A stretch of DNA of 64,000 nucleotides from Campylobacter jejuni subsp. jejuni 414. Lineage in GTDB: Bacteria; Campylobacterota; Campylobacteria; Campylobacterales; Campylobacteraceae. The stretch is taken from contig CM000855.1 in assembly GCA_000163995.1 (NCBI GenBank), forward strand, positions 1,148,464 to 1,212,463. The letters run 5' to 3'. Below are positions 11,781 through 22,297 of this stretch, in pieces. The notes beneath the pieces are model-generated. The model was not told the DNA's origin. It made no database searches and saw nothing but the letters and a program-made list of their open reading frames with translations. Made by a program: the position numbers and the translations under genes. Positions within the stretch are counted from its first letter, which is position 1. The number at the start of each line of letters is the position of its first letter.

Positions 11781-13818
11781 ATTTTCCCTATTATTAGGAG
11801 CTAGCATAGCCTTAAATGCGGCACAAGTTGATATTTACGCCCTTGATGCAAAAAAAGAAGGTGATATCCTTACTGCAAATAATGATGTTATTATTTTTTC
11901 TGATTTTTATTTCATCACTGCCAATAAAGCAATTTATAATGAAAAAACTGGAGATGTTGAACTTTTTGGCGATGTTAATATCCTAAGAGGTCAAAATGAA
12001 AGATCGCATTCTGACTATGCTAAAATCAACCTAAATTCTAATCAAGCCGATTTTAGGAATTTTTTCTTTTCTAATAATAATCTTGAAGTATGGTTTCAAA
12101 GCAAAACAAGTCATCTAAACAATAAAGTCTTTGAAAGTAAAATTTCAGCAGTTTCAAGCTGCAATGTTGAAAATCCTGACTGGGAAATTCGTTTTTCAAA
12201 AGGCTGGCTTAATCGAGAAACTAATTTTGTCCATCTCTATAATGCAAAATTATATGTTAAAAATACCCCGGTTTTTTATCTGCCTTATTTTGGTTTTAGT
12301 GCTGACACTCATAGACAAAGTGGACTTTTAATCCCAAAAATTGTTTTAAAAAGTAATGAAGGCTTATACTATGAACAACCTATTTATATAGTCGCTCAAG
12401 AAAATTGGGATTTAGAACTTGATCCTCAAGTTAGAACAAATCGTGGTTTTGGTCTTTATTCGACTTTAAGATTTCTTGATTCTCCATATTCAGCAGGAGA
12501 GTTAAATTTTGGTGCTTTTAAAGAAAATAACTCCTATTTTCACGATGAAAATTTAAAAAATAAAACCCACTACGGAATAGAGCTAAAATACTCAAGAGAT
12601 GATTTGATTAAATCTTTACTCAGCGATAATTTTCAAGAAGGTCTATGGATAGATGCAACTTATCTTAACGATGTAGATTATTTAAATCTCGGCAGCAGAG
12701 ATTATCGAGATCTTAACTCGCTTGTAACCTCGAAAATTAATTATTTTCTAGCCGATGAAAACAATTTCTATGGAGCTTACGCAAGGTATTATATCGATAC
12801 ATCTAAACTTAATAATAACACAACCTTACAAGAATTTCCAAGTTTTCAATACCACAGATTTTTAAACAATCTTTTTGATGAACGCTTACGTTATTCATTT
12901 GATGCTTCATTTCATAATTTTTACCGACCTGCTGGTTCTTATGCAAATGAGCTAAATTTAGACTTACCTATCTCGTATCATAATGCTTTTTTTGGAGATT
13001 TTTTACACTTTACTTTTACAGAAAGGTTTTATGCTTCTTTTATAAATTATAGCAACGATCCCCAAAGAAATCATGAACATTATTTTAGAAATATTCATGA
13101 TTTTAATCTCTATACCGATCTTTCCAAAGCTTATGAAAATTTCTTTCACACTTTGAATTTAGGGATAAATTATGTTTTACCAGGTGCAAAATCAGGTAAA
13201 ATCACACAAGATTATCTTGAAGAATTCGATAAAGAAAATGAACATACAAACCTTTATGCTGTGCAATATTTCTACAACAACGAAGGACAAAAAAAAATCA
13301 AACACAGAATTTCACTTGATTACCTTAATGAACAAAATGAGTTCTATGAACTTGAAAATCTTTTAACTTATTATTTTAATGAAAACATTAATCTTAACAG
13401 TGAAGTACTTTATTCTTATAAGCAAAGTCGCTTTACCAATGTTATCAGTCAAATAGAAGTCAACACAAATTCGAAATTTAACTGGATGTTTTCTCATGCT
13501 TATCAAAATAATGAGTATGGAAAATACAGCTTTATTGGCACAAGAGCAAATTATATTACTACACCTAATTACAATTTATTTGGTGGAATTTGGTTTGATA
13601 CTCAAAGAGCACATGCAAACATGTGGGAACTTGGCTATACTTATCAAAGAAAATGCTGGAATTATTCCTTAATGTATAGAGAAAGAATCGATCCACAACT
13701 TACAAGCGGTGGTATCACGGCAAAAAATCAAAGTGGAGTTTATTTTATTTTCAACTTCTATCCTTTAGGAGGAGTAAAATACGATTTTTCTTTAGCAGAA
13801 AGTGAAAACAAAATTTAA
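11770..13818 (+). CDS. lptD: LPS-assembly protein LptD
   Basis: A 682-residue outer-membrane protein (position of Cj1252) that, with LptE, inserts lipooligosaccharide into the outer leaflet. It has a short signal peptide (LLLGASIALNAAQ), an OstA/LptA-like beta-jellyroll domain over residues about 20-150 (ANKAIYNEKTGDVELFGDVN), and a C-terminal barrel from about residue 200 with alternating aromatic strands. Two cysteines are visible, at NVENP's preceding SSC and in QRKCWNYSL, so the four-cysteine arrangement of E. coli LptD is not kept. The start overlaps the RDD gene. It is essential in many Gram-negatives. Confidence 0.93.
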
Positions 13819-13887
13819 AAAGGATGAAATTTGCTAAATATTTTAAAAAATTTTACGAATTTATTATCTGGTAAAAAAGGAAAAACA

Positions 13888-15972
13888 ATGCAATACAGTA
13901 TAGAAATTAACAAAAATACAGAAATATTTGATATAGATAAAGTTGCAAAACAAGCCACTGGTGCTGTTTTAATGAAACAAGGTAAAAGCGTTGTTTTAGC
14001 TACAGTTGCAAGAGAAGAAAAACAAGTTGAAGAAGATTTTTTACCCCTAACCGTTCAATACATCGAAAAAACTTATGCCGCAGGAAAAATTCCTGGCGGC
14101 TATGTCAAAAGAGAAACCAAACCAAGCGATGCAGAAACTTTAACAGCGCGCATTATTGATAGAAGTTTACGCCCTCTTTTTCCAAAAGGTTATGCTTATC
14201 CAACTCAAATCGTCGTAATGGTTCTTTCAGCCGATCCTAAAGTGGATTTGCAAGTAATGAGCTTAAATGCTGCAAGCGTAGCACTTTATCTTAGTGATAT
14301 ACCTATGAAAGCTCCAGTATGTGGTGTTCGCATAGGAAGGATAGATGGAAATTTTATACTCAACCCAAACAATGAAGAGCTTAAAAACAGCACTCTAGAT
14401 CTCTATGTAGCAGGTGTAAAAGATGAGCTTTTAATGATAGAAATGAGAGCCTTACCTGATCAAAAGGAAAATGAAATCTTTATTGAAGCTCCTTACGCTG
14501 ATGTTTTAACCCAAACCACTTCACAAAATATGAATGAACTTAACGAAGATGAAATTTTAGAGGCTTTAAATTTAGCTCAAAAAGCTATATTAAATGGGTC
14601 AAATGCTTATAAAGAAGCCTTTAGTAAACACAGAAAAAATTCTCAAATCGAGTTAAAAAACGAAATTGAATATCCTGAAATTTTAGCTTTTGTAGAAAAT
14701 AATTTCCAAAAACAAATCAAAGAAGCCATCAACCAAATGGCAAAAAGCGAAAGAGCAAGTGAACTTAATAAAATTGCTAAAGAAATTTTAAACCTTGAAA
14801 TCGCTAAAGATTGGAGTGAAGAAAGCATTTTAAATACTTTAGCCAAAATCAAACGCAAACTTATCCGTGAGCAAATTTTAGATAAAGGCAAAAGAGCTGA
14901 TGGTAGAAGTTTAAACGAAGTGCGTCCTATCAGCATAGAAACCAATATCTTGCCAAATGCTCATGGCTCATGTCTTTTCACTCGTGGACAAACTCAAGCC
15001 TTAGTTGTTGCAACATTAGGCGGAGAAAATGATGCTCAAATGATAGATTTACTTACAGAAAAAAATCCTATCAACGAACGCTTTATGGTAAATTATAATT
15101 TTCCAGGCTTTTCAGTAGGAGAAGCAAGTCCTATTAAAGCTCCAGGAAGAAGAGAACTAGGACATGGAAATTTAGCTAAAAGAGCACTCTATCCAAGTGT
15201 GGATGAGAACTATCCTTATGTGATCCGCTTAGTCAGTGAAATTTTAGAAAGCAATGGCTCAAGCTCTATGGCAACAGTTTGCGGTGGGTCTTTAGCCTTA
15301 AAAGCAGCAGGGGTGCCAAGCTTAAAACTTGTTGCAGGCGTGGCTATGGGACTTATCTTTGAAGATAACAAACATGCCATTTTAACAGATATCATGGGAC
15401 TTGAAGATCATGATGGAGATATGGATTTTAAAGTAGCAGGAAGTAAAGATGGTGTTACTGCTCTTCAAATGGATATAAAACTAGGAGGAATCGATCAAGA
15501 AACGCTTAAACAAGCTTTATATCAAGCCAAAGAAGGAAGAATTCATATCCTAAATATCATGGAAGAAGCCGCTAAAGAAATCGTAGTTAATGAAGAAGTC
15601 TTACCTAAACTTGAACTTTTTAGCGTCGATCCTTCAAAAATCGTTGATATCATAGGTCAAGCTGGAAAAACCATCAAAGAAATCATAGAAAAATTTGGTG
15701 TTTCTATAGATTTAGATCGCGAAAAAGGCGAAGTAAAAATAGCAGGCAACCAAAATGAACAAATCAAAGCTGCAAAAGACTATATTATAAATATCACAAG
15801 CTCTCAAAAAGGAACTAAAAAAAATTCTAAAGATATATCAGGCTTTGAACTTGGACAAGAATTTCAAGGTATTGTTAAAAAAATCGCTCCTTTTGGAGCC
15901 TTTGTAGAACTTAAAAATGGCGTTGATGGTTTATTGCATAATTCAAAAATTAAAAAATCTCAATCTAAGTGA
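13888..15972 (+). CDS. pnp: Polynucleotide phosphorylase, frameshifted at the 3' end
   Basis: PNPase degrades RNA 3' to 5' by phosphorolysis. Two RNase PH domains (residues about 1-220 and 320-540), a KH domain ([13 protein letters not shown]) and the start of an S1 domain ([20 protein letters not shown]) are present. The start MQYSIEIN is preferred over an upstream TTG because AAAAAAGG lies just ahead of it. The frame ends early in KIKKSQSK. With one A fewer in the run at 15952-15957 the S1 domain continues [20 protein letters not shown] to a stop at 16040-16042. About 29 residues, half of the S1 domain, are therefore missing as written. The catalytic core is intact. Confidence 0.93.
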   Translation: MQYSIEINKNTEIFDIDKVAKQATGAVLMKQGKSVVLATVAREEKQVEEDFLPLTVQYIEKTYAAGKIPGGYVKRETKPSDAETLTARIIDRSLRPLFPKGYAYPTQIVVMVLSADPKVDLQVMSLNAASVALYLSDIPMKAPVCGVRIGRIDGNFILNPNNEELKNSTLDLYVAGVKDELLMIEMRALPDQKENEIFIEAPYADVLTQTTSQNMNELNEDEILEALNLAQKAILNGSNAYKEAFSKHRKNSQIELKNEIEYPEILAFVENNFQKQIKEAINQMAKSERASELNKIAKEILNLEIAKDWSEESILNTLAKIKRKLIREQILDKGKRADGRSLNEVRPISIETNILPNAHGSCLFTRGQTQALVVATLGGENDAQMIDLLTEKNPINERFMVNYNFPGFSVGEASPIKAPGRRELGHGNLAKRALYPSVDENYPYVIRLVSEILESNGSSSMATVCGGSLALKAAGVPSLKLVAGVAMGLIFEDNKHAILTDIMGLEDHDGDMDFKVAGSKDGVTALQMDIKLGGIDQETLKQALYQAKEGRIHILNIMEEAAKEIVVNEEVLPKLELFSVDPSKIVDIIGQAGKTIKEIIEKFGVSIDLDREKGEVKIAGNQNEQIKAAKDYIINITSSQKGTKKNSKDISGFELGQEFQGIVKKIAPFGAFVELKNGVDGLLHNSKIKKSQSK

Positions 15973-16038
15973 AAACCAAAGCTTGAAAGTTAAAATCAGT
16001 GAAATTAAAAATGGAAAAATTTCCGTGGATTTGTGTGA

Positions 16039-16521
16039 GTGAATGAATTTTTAACTCACCCTTTTAAACCTTTTTTTGATAAAGATTCTAAAATTTTAAT
16101 TTTGGGATCTTTTCCTTCTATCAAATCAAGACAAGATGGCTTTTACTATCAACACCCAAGAAATCGTTTTTGGCCTATACTAGAGACACTTTTTGATGCA
16201 AAATTAGAAAATATCGCAAAACAACAAGCCTTTTTAAAAGAAAAAAATATCGCTCTTTGGGATGTACTTCAAAGTTGCAAGATAAAAAATTCAGATGATA
16301 AAACTATAAGCTATGCAAAGGCCAATGATTTAAACCTAATCCTTTCTCAAGCCAAAATCCAAGCCATTTTTACCACAGGACAAAGCGCTTATAAATTTTT
16401 TACCAAATTTCATCCTCATTTAAAAGCCATAGCCCTACCCTCAACTTCTCCTGCAAATTTAAATTTTTCTTTTGAAAAACTTTTGCAAAGTTATGAAATA
16501 CTTAAAGATTTTATAAAATAA
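16039..16521 (+). CDS. Uracil/hypoxanthine-DNA glycosylase family protein
   Basis: A 160-residue protein (position of Cj1254) with the DNA glycosylase start [28 protein letters not shown], shown in full by the segments [11 protein letters not shown] and [24 protein letters not shown] and the C-terminal LPSTSPANL are typical of the uracil-DNA glycosylase superfamily group that removes hypoxanthine or uracil (base excision repair). It starts with GTG, which overlaps the stop that pnp would have without its frameshift (GTGA). This coupling supports the longer pnp frame as the ancestral one. The C-terminus is intact. Confidence 0.85.
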   Translation: MNEFLTHPFKPFFDKDSKILILGSFPSIKSRQDGFYYQHPRNRFWPILETLFDAKLENIAKQQAFLKEKNIALWDVLQSCKIKNSDDKTISYAKANDLNLILSQAKIQAIFTTGQSAYKFFTKFHPHLKAIALPSTSPANLNFSFEKLLQSYEILKDFIK

Positions 16522-16790
16522 TTTTTGATTATATATACAAAATACCCTCGCAAACAAAGAATAATACTTACAAAAATACAAATAAAATAGTAAATTTGTC
16601 ACTTAGCATCACGAATGGCAATTAAAATAACATAACCAAATCTTGCCACACCATTTTAGTTAACAAAGTAGTAAAAAAACATATCATAATACGCAAAAAC
16701 ATAAAAATCCTTAAATTTATGCAGATCAAAGCATATTTTAATCTTTTTATATTAAAATAACTCAAAATACGCCAAAATAAAGGAGTTTGC

Positions 16791-17000
16791 ATGCCTTTTG
16801 TAAATATTCGCATTACTAAAGAAAATGAACAACCTACAAAAGAACAAAAACAAGAACTTATCGCAGGGATAACAGACTTACTCGCTAAAATATTAAATAA
16901 AAACAAAAACTCCACTGTGGTAATTATCGATGAAATCGACACTGATAATTACGGGTTTGGCGGAAAAAGCATCACCCAAGTAAGACAAGAAAAAAGCTAG
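16791..17000 (+). CDS. 4-oxalocrotonate tautomerase family protein
   Basis: A 69-residue protein starting MPFVNIRITKE. After removal of Met, Pro1 is the catalytic base of this tautomerase superfamily. KENEQPTKEQKQELIAGIT and VVIIDEIDTDNYGFGG are the usual helix and second strand. Members form hexamers of small subunits; the natural substrate here is unknown. AAAGGAG precedes the start. It converges with the next gene, the two ends overlapping by four bases, and has no terminator of its own. Confidence 0.9.
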   Translation: MPFVNIRITKENEQPTKEQKQELIAGITDLLAKILNKNKNSTVVIIDEIDTDNYGFGGKSITQVRQEKS

Positions 17001-17659
17001 TTTACATCTAGCTTTTGAGTATTATCCTTAAATTCAAATTCTACTCTTTTAGCTCCAAAACCTTTAGCAATGGCCTCTAAAGTATCTTTAGCACTTTTGT
17101 GAATTTTGCTTTCTAAATTTTGGATAAGATTTAAAGACAAATCCTTAACCTCATCTTTAGCTTCTTTTATAAGTTTATTTTTATCGCTTTCACTAAAGCT
17201 AATCCCCGTGCTATTGATGGAATCAGGTAGCAAAAAAGGTAAAAATTTGGCATTTTTTTCATCATAAAATTTCATATCTATGATGCTATGTTTATATTTA
17301 CACTCCGGCATGATAATTTTATAAGCATCATCTCCCAAGCTTAAAATATCAAAATTTTTATCCCTTAAATCATATAAAAAAGTAATCTCAAATTCAAAAA
17401 TCAAAGCAATCTGCCTTTCACTCAAAGACCAGCCTAAAATGCTTTTCCAAATTCCATTAAAAGCACTATCTTTTTTAGTAACAATCTCTTTACTAAAAAC
17501 TTGAAAAACACTTAATTCTCCTATAGATTTAAGTTGCATGATATCGCTAAAGCTTTGTGTGCTTTTTTCTTGTATTTTAGAGCTTTTGTACTGCCTAAAA
17601 AGCACCCCAAATAAAATCCCAAGCAAAATCACTACTAAAACAAATAAAATCATTTCCAT
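16997..17659 (-). CDS. Membrane-anchored hypothetical protein, possibly DUF4230-like
   Basis: A 220-residue protein with one N-terminal membrane helix (MILFVLVVILLGILFGVLF) and a periplasmic or cytoplasmic remainder. The order of segments (LKSIGELSVFQVFSKEIV, then FEFEITFLYDLRD, then a long C-terminal helix DEVKDLSLNLIQNLESKI) resembles DUF4230 proteins, which have a beta domain and a long helix; this is a by-eye match. No enzymatic motif is evident. It is the distal gene after the MFS exporter, 18 bases downstream of it, so probably in the same transcript (position of Cj1256c). Confidence 0.8.
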   Translation of the reverse strand: MEMILFVLVVILLGILFGVLFRQYKSSKIQEKSTQSFSDIMQLKSIGELSVFQVFSKEIVTKKDSAFNGIWKSILGWSLSERQIALIFEFEITFLYDLRDKNFDILSLGDDAYKIIMPECKYKHSIIDMKFYDEKNAKFLPFLLPDSINSTGISFSESDKNKLIKEAKDEVKDLSLNLIQNLESKIHKSAKDTLEAIAKGFGAKRVEFEFKDNTQKLDVN

Positions 17660-17677
17660 TTTAAACCTTTCTAATAT

Positions 17678-18862
17678 TTATAAGCCTTGATTTGAAAAGA
17701 TATATTTTCTTTCAAATGCTAAGAAAATAAACGCATTGACGATAAAAATCAAACACACAAAAGTAAAAACAAATTCCACGCTAAAATTCGAAGCCATAAG
17801 CCCTCCACCAAAAGCACCACAAAAATTTCCTAAAAATTGACAAGTTTGATTAAAACCAAAAATTACACTTAAATTTTTAGCACTCACACTTTTTTTAAGC
17901 AAAGCATTCACGCAAGGCAAAAGCCCTCCAAGTCCTATGCCTATAAGCAAACGTACAAAAATAAGTGTATAGACATTATTTGCCACAGCTTGCAAATAAA
18001 AGCAAACTCCACAAAATATCAAAGCCACAAAAATAATCTTACTAGGCCCTATTTTATCAGCGATTTTTCCAAGTTTTGATGCGAAAAAAAGATTGCTAAT
18101 CCCACTTGCAGCCACCACTATACCCGCCCAAAGAGCTAAATTTCCACCTTGATGAATTTGCTCGACATAGATACTTAAAATCGGCATCACCCCAAAAGTA
18201 CCAAACTGTATCACAAAAGTGGTGATAAAAAGAACGATAATAAGGGTTTTGCTTTCCTTAACTTTTTGAGTATTTTTCTTTGCTTCTTTTTGAATTGTTC
18301 TCTCATGGATGAAAAAATAAATCGTTACAAAAGAACAAGCGATCAAAAAAGCCACCACATCAAAAACCGCACTAATACTAAAAAATTCAGCCACAAAGCC
18401 ACCAAACAAAGGTCCAAGTAAACTCCCACTTATAGAAGCTGTAGAAAGAGTTCCTAAAGCATAAGCCACTTTTTCTTTTGGTGCTATCACAGCGATAAAC
18501 ACAATAGCAGCTGAAGTAAAACCTGAAATTATCCCTGTTAAACCTCGCACAAAAACCACTTCTAAAGCACTATGAGCAAAACTAAGCCACAAAGTTAAAA
18601 CCGACATTCCAAAACTTGCACGAAGAAGCATATTTTTATAGCCATACTTTGCGCCCAAAAAAGCCCATAAAGGAGAAAAAACAGCCATAAAAAGCGGAGT
18701 GATCCCAAAAGCAAGCCCTGAGTAAAACGCTATCTCACTCGTATCAACATATCCTAGTTCTTTGATATAAAAAGGCAAAATTGGAGCGATTTGACTAAGC
18801 CCCATACTTGTGGTAAAAACACCAAACCAACACACAAGCAAAGTTTTATTGAAATTTTCCAT
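17678..18862 (-). CDS. MFS efflux protein
   Basis: A 394-residue inner-membrane protein with twelve hydrophobic segments. The MFS loop 2-3 motif appears as GAKYGYKNMLLRASFGMS and its internal repeat as GKIADKIGPSKI. The antiporter motif C-like glycine-rich helix GTLSTASISGSLLGPLFGG near residue 137 is characteristic of drug/H+ exporters. It resembles the MdtG/Bcr group and sits at the position of Cj1257c, described as a multidrug efflux pump. Divergently transcribed from the phosphatase gene, with the two starts 53 bases apart. Confidence 0.88.
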   Translation of the reverse strand: MENFNKTLLVCWFGVFTTSMGLSQIAPILPFYIKELGYVDTSEIAFYSGLAFGITPLFMAVFSPLWAFLGAKYGYKNMLLRASFGMSVLTLWLSFAHSALEVVFVRGLTGIISGFTSAAIVFIAVIAPKEKVAYALGTLSTASISGSLLGPLFGGFVAEFFSISAVFDVVAFLIACSFVTIYFFIHERTIQKEAKKNTQKVKESKTLIIVLFITTFVIQFGTFGVMPILSIYVEQIHQGGNLALWAGIVVAASGISNLFFASKLGKIADKIGPSKIIFVALIFCGVCFYLQAVANNVYTLIFVRLLIGIGLGGLLPCVNALLKKSVSAKNLSVIFGFNQTCQFLGNFCGAFGGGLMASNFSVEFVFTFVCLIFIVNAFIFLAFERKYIFSNQGL

Positions 18863-18915
18863 GGATTTATTGTATGATATTTTTTATAATTTTTAATTAA
18901 AACTCAAGGATAAAA

Positions 18916-19371
18916 ATGAAAAAAATAGTCTTTATATGCCTAGGCAATATATGCCGTTCACCTATGGCAGAATTTATCATGAAAGATCTTGTCAAAAAAG
19001 CAAATTTAGAAAAAAATTTTTTCATAAGCAGTGCAGGAACTTCAGGAGAACACGATGGAGAAACGATGCACTATGGCGCCAAGAACAAGCTTGCAGAATT
19101 TAACATAGAACACAAAAATTTCACAAGCAAAAAACTCACTCAAAAACTTTGTGATGAAAATGATTTTTTAATCACCATGGACAATTCTAACTTCAAAAAT
19201 GTTTTAAAAAATTTCAACAACACTCAAAACAAAGTTTTAAAAATCACTGATTTTAGCCCCAATCTAGGCTACGATGAAGTGCCTGATCCTTGGTATAGCG
19301 GGAATTTTGATGAAACTTATAAAATTTTATCTCTAGCTTGTAAAAATTTGCTAGTTTTTCTATCAAAATAA
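18916..19371 (+). CDS. Low-molecular-weight protein tyrosine phosphatase
   Basis: A 151-residue phosphatase with the P-loop CLGNICRSPMAEF (CX5R, Cys8 and Arg14) at the N-terminus and the general acid in DEVPDPWYSG (DPW) near residue 117. Both catalytic elements are intact. In Campylobacter the orthologue (Cj1258) is an active tyrosine phosphatase with possible secreted activity. AAGGATAAAA precedes the start. It is followed by a candidate small RNA and porA. Confidence 0.93.
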   Translation: MKKIVFICLGNICRSPMAEFIMKDLVKKANLEKNFFISSAGTSGEHDGETMHYGAKNKLAEFNIEHKNFTSKKLTQKLCDENDFLITMDNSNFKNVLKNFNNTQNKVLKITDFSPNLGYDEVPDPWYSGNFDETYKILSLACKNLLVFLSK

Positions 19372-19382
19372 ATTAAAACAAC

Positions 19383-19503
19383 TATAATTTATTTCTTGTT
19401 TACTTTTTAGGCTTATACTTCCAAATGAACTGAAAAACATTCATAAGAAAAACTCCTTAAAATTACACGCCTAGTTTAAGTCCCTTTAGCTAGGCTTTTC
19501 TTT
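19383..19503 (+). ncRNA. Candidate small RNA upstream of porA
   Basis: A perfect TATAAT lies at 19383-19388, 12 bases after the phosphatase stop, and an intrinsic terminator ends at about 19503. No convincing ORF lies between. A transcript starting near 19395 would be about 110 bases long. This arrangement (promoter, short non-coding stretch, terminator, then the separate porA promoter) is that of a free-standing small RNA. I recall that C. jejuni RNA-seq shows small RNAs near porA but cannot assign a name. Confidence 0.5.
19469..19503 (+). terminator. Intrinsic terminator of the candidate small RNA
   Basis: GCCTAG (19469-19474) pairs with CTAGGC (19490-19495), followed by TTTTCTTTT. It lies well downstream of the phosphatase gene and upstream of the porA promoter. 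Confidence 0.65.
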
Positions 19504-19578
19504 TAGATGTTTTTATCTTTAGGATGTAAAATTTTTACTATATTTAAGTGCTTCTTAAGAAAAAACTCCAAATTTATA

Positions 19579-19587
19579 TGCTACAAT
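19579..19587 (+). promoter_or_regulatory. porA promoter (extended -10)
   Basis: TGCTACAAT forms an extended -10 box (TG, one base, then TACAAT). It lies about 38 bases upstream of the porA start, behind an A/T-periodic tract, the usual form of a vegetative Campylobacter promoter. Confidence 0.6.
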
Positions 19588-19624
19588 TACGATGTTTTAT
19601 TAATTTTTAATAAGGAGAATTCTC

Positions 19625-20908
19625 ATGAAACTAGTTAAACTTAGTTTAGTTGCAGCTCTTGCTGCAGGTGCTTTTTCAGCAGCTAACGCTACTCCGCTTG
19701 AAGAAGTGATCAAAGATGTTGATGTATCTGGAGTATTAAGATACAGATACGATACAGGTAGATTTGGAAAAGATCTTGATCTAAGTAACGTAAAAGACAA
19801 TCCAACAGAAAATGCTTTAATTAATAGTAAACAAACTCATAAATATAGAGCACAAGTTAACCTCAGTGCTGCTATAGCTGATAATTTTAAAGCTTTTGTT
19901 CAACTTGACTACAACTCACAAGATGGTGGCTATGGTACAAATAGTATCAGCAATACAAGTGATACTTTAACAGTTCGTCAGTTATACCTAACTTATACCA
20001 ATGAGGATGTTGCTACAAGCATAATCGCTGGTAAACAACAACTAAACACTATCTGGACAGATAATGATATCGATGGTTTAGTAGGAACAGGTATTAAAGT
20101 AGTAAATAACAGCATCGATGGTTTAACTCTAGCTGCTTTTGCAATGGATAGTTTCAATGGATATAATGCAGATACTAATGCTAAAGGTGATGGTGATGTA
20201 AGCAGTGCTTTAAATTGGGATAAAAATATTTATGGTGCTGCAGCTATCGGTTCTTATGATATTTTTGGTGGACAATTCAACCCACAATTATGGTTAGCTT
20301 ATATGAGTGATAATGCATTTTTATATGCTTTAGATCTAGCTTATAGCACAAGTATTTTTGATGGAATCAACTGGACTATCGAAGGTGCTTATTTAGGAAA
20401 TTCTATTGATAATAAACTAGAAAATAAATTTGGCCAAAATACTGTTGGAAATGGTAACTTCTTTGCTTTAAGAGGTACTATAGAAGTAAATGGTTGGGAT
20501 GCAACTCTTGGTGGTTTATACTACGGTGATAAAGATAAATCTACTGTAACTGTAATCGAAGATCAAGGTAACCTTGGCTCTTTACTTGCAGGTGAGGAAA
20601 TTTTCTATACTGCTGGCTCAAAATTAAATGGTGACATTGGTAGAAATATCTTCGGTTTTATAACAGCTGGTTATACTTTCAACGAAACAGTTCGTGTAGG
20701 TGCTGACTTCGTATACGGTGGAACAAAAACACACTCTGTTAGTTATCTAGGTGGAGGAGATAAACTTGAAGCGGTTGCAAGAGTAAATTATAAATACTCT
20801 CCAAAACTTAACTTCTCAGCATTCTACTCTTATGTAAATGTTGATGCAAATAGTCATGGAGAAGGTGATCATAACACTGTAAGACTTCAAGCTCTTTACA
20901 AATTCTAA
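19625..20908 (+). CDS. porA: Major outer membrane porin PorA (MOMP)
   Basis: A 427-residue trimeric porin, the dominant outer-membrane protein and a major surface antigen of Campylobacter. The signal peptide ([15 protein letters not shown]) is cleaved before TPLEE. The conserved segments [40 protein letters not shown] and the C-terminal VRLQALYKF strand are characteristic, and the terminal Phe is needed for barrel insertion. Variable extracellular loops lie at about 45-62, 178-198 and 310-340. A strong AATAAGGAGAATTCTC ribosome site precedes the ATG. Flanked by its own promoter and a strong terminator. Confidence 0.98.
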   Translation: MKLVKLSLVAALAAGAFSAANATPLEEVIKDVDVSGVLRYRYDTGRFGKDLDLSNVKDNPTENALINSKQTHKYRAQVNLSAAIADNFKAFVQLDYNSQDGGYGTNSISNTSDTLTVRQLYLTYTNEDVATSIIAGKQQLNTIWTDNDIDGLVGTGIKVVNNSIDGLTLAAFAMDSFNGYNADTNAKGDGDVSSALNWDKNIYGAAAIGSYDIFGGQFNPQLWLAYMSDNAFLYALDLAYSTSIFDGINWTIEGAYLGNSIDNKLENKFGQNTVGNGNFFALRGTIEVNGWDATLGGLYYGDKDKSTVTVIEDQGNLGSLLAGEEIFYTAGSKLNGDIGRNIFGFITAGYTFNETVRVGADFVYGGTKTHSVSYLGGGDKLEAVARVNYKYSPKLNFSAFYSYVNVDANSHGEGDHNTVRLQALYKF

Positions 20909-20920
20909 GAAGCTTTAAGC

Positions 20921-20947
20921 AAAGTGGAGTAAAACTCCACTTTTTTT
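20921..20947 (+). terminator. porA terminator
   Basis: AGTGGAGT and ACTCCACT form a perfect stem with a three-base loop, extended by flanking A-T pairs and followed by seven T. It starts 13 bases after the porA stop. Confidence 0.85.
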
Positions 20948-20995
20948 ATACCTTATTTTTAAAACTTAAATTTATATAAATTATTTTTAAAAGAG

Positions 20996-21024
20996 ATTTT
21001 CCCAAGCTAAAAAGCTTTAGGAAA
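20996..21024 (-). terminator. dnaJ terminator
   Basis: Read leftward after the dnaJ stop, TTTTCC...AAGCT and AGCTT...GGAAAA form a hairpin with a bulge, followed by A/T-rich sequence with a short T run. It faces the porA terminator across about 50 bases. Confidence 0.55.
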
Positions 21025-21025
21025 A

Positions 21026-22150
21026 TTAAGACTTAAACCAATTAGCAATTTTTTCAAAAAGCCCTTTTTGCTCTTGATGCATACCATCTTTGATACCAAA
21101 ACTTTCACTTAGCTTTTCTAAAAGTTCTCTTTGTTCATCGTTTAAAGAATTTGGAAATTTGATAGAAATTTGAACGATTTGATTTCCTATACGAGAACTA
21201 TGAACATCTTTTACCCCTTCTTTTTCAAGAACAAATCTTTGCCCATCTTTAGCACCCTTTGGTAAATTTAAAGTCGCTTCACCACGTATAGTAGGTACTT
21301 TTATACTTTGTCCTAAGATAGCTTGAGTAAAAAACACTGGAAATTCTATATATATATCATCATCATCCCTGATAAAAGTATCATCTTCAGCAGCAATAAT
21401 CTTAACATACATATCCCCTCTAGCCCCATTTTTTAGAATATTACCTTTAGCATTGACACGAAGTTTCATACCTGTATCTACGCCTTCAGGGATATTAAGC
21501 TCGACGCTATCTTTGCTTTCATTATAACCTAAACCCTTACAATCGCTACATTTTTCACTAGCTTTTTCTCCACTTCCTTGACAATCAGGACAAGTTTGCG
21601 CAAAAGTAATAAAACCTTGAGAAACTCCAACCTGTCCCCTACCTTTACATTTTGGACAAGTTTGAAGTTTTCCATCTTTAGCTCCTGTTCCATTGCAAGT
21701 TTTACAAGAACATTTATAAGTAAAGTCTATATTTTTCTTACAACCAAAAACTGCTTCTTTAAAACTCAATTTTAAATTAACTATAAAATCTGAAGGAATT
21801 TTCTCATCACTTGAACTTTTTCTGCGATGCGATGACGATCCAAAACCCTCTCCAAAAAAACTAGAAAATATATCTCCTAAATCTTCAAAACCACCAAAAC
21901 TTGAGCTACTAGAACTAAATCCACCTCCCTTTAAAGCGTCTTTTCCGTATCTATCATAAATAGCTCGTTTTTCATCATTGCTTAAAACCTCATAGGCTTC
22001 ATTAATAAGCTTGAATTTATCTTCTGCTTCTTTATCACCTTGATTTCTATCAGGATGGTATTTTAAAGCCATTTTTCTATAGGCTTTTTTTATAGTTTCT
22101 TTATCAGCACTTTGTGTGATTTCAAGAATTTCATAATAACTTATTTCCAC
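21026..22150 (-). CDS. dnaJ: Chaperone DnaJ
   Basis: A 374-residue Hsp40 that delivers unfolded proteins to DnaK and stimulates its ATPase. The N-terminal J domain has the HPD triad in LKYHPDRNQ, followed by a Gly/Ser/Phe linker (residues about 75-108). Four zinc-binding repeats follow ([32 protein letters not shown]), and then the C-terminal substrate-binding domains. Full length. Divergent from racR across about 147 bases. In C. jejuni dnaJ is needed for growth at high temperature, fitting its pairing with the temperature-linked RacR locus. Confidence 0.97.
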   Translation of the reverse strand: MEISYYEILEITQSADKETIKKAYRKMALKYHPDRNQGDKEAEDKFKLINEAYEVLSNDEKRAIYDRYGKDALKGGGFSSSSSSFGGFEDLGDIFSSFFGEGFGSSSHRRKSSSDEKIPSDFIVNLKLSFKEAVFGCKKNIDFTYKCSCKTCNGTGAKDGKLQTCPKCKGRGQVGVSQGFITFAQTCPDCQGSGEKASEKCSDCKGLGYNESKDSVELNIPEGVDTGMKLRVNAKGNILKNGARGDMYVKIIAAEDDTFIRDDDDIYIEFPVFFTQAILGQSIKVPTIRGEATLNLPKGAKDGQRFVLEKEGVKDVHSSRIGNQIVQISIKFPNSLNDEQRELLEKLSESFGIKDGMHQEQKGLFEKIANWFKS

Positions 22151-22297
22151 ATTATTCCTTCAAAAAATTTAAAATTTCACTAGAATTTCAATCTTATAAA
22201 ATTCAAAAATCTAATTTTAGCAAAAATAAAATCAATAATTTATCAAATTTTAAATAAAATTATGTAAACTTAGATAAAAATTTAAAAGGATACCAAA

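Noticed and set aside
13831-13887. N-terminal extension of PNPase from a TTG at 13831
   Set aside because: PNPase starts at MQYSIEI in this genus and a ribosome site lies right before 13888.
14643-14945. 100-residue frame opposite pnp
   Set aside because: Antisense shadow in a conserved gene; no independent evidence.
16522-16790. Possible remnant of a transporter C-terminus on the minus strand (ARFGYVILIAIRDAK before a stop at about 16608)
   Set aside because: Only about 17 residues read like protein, upstream frames are broken at once, and no homologous family could be named. The stretch may simply be non-coding.
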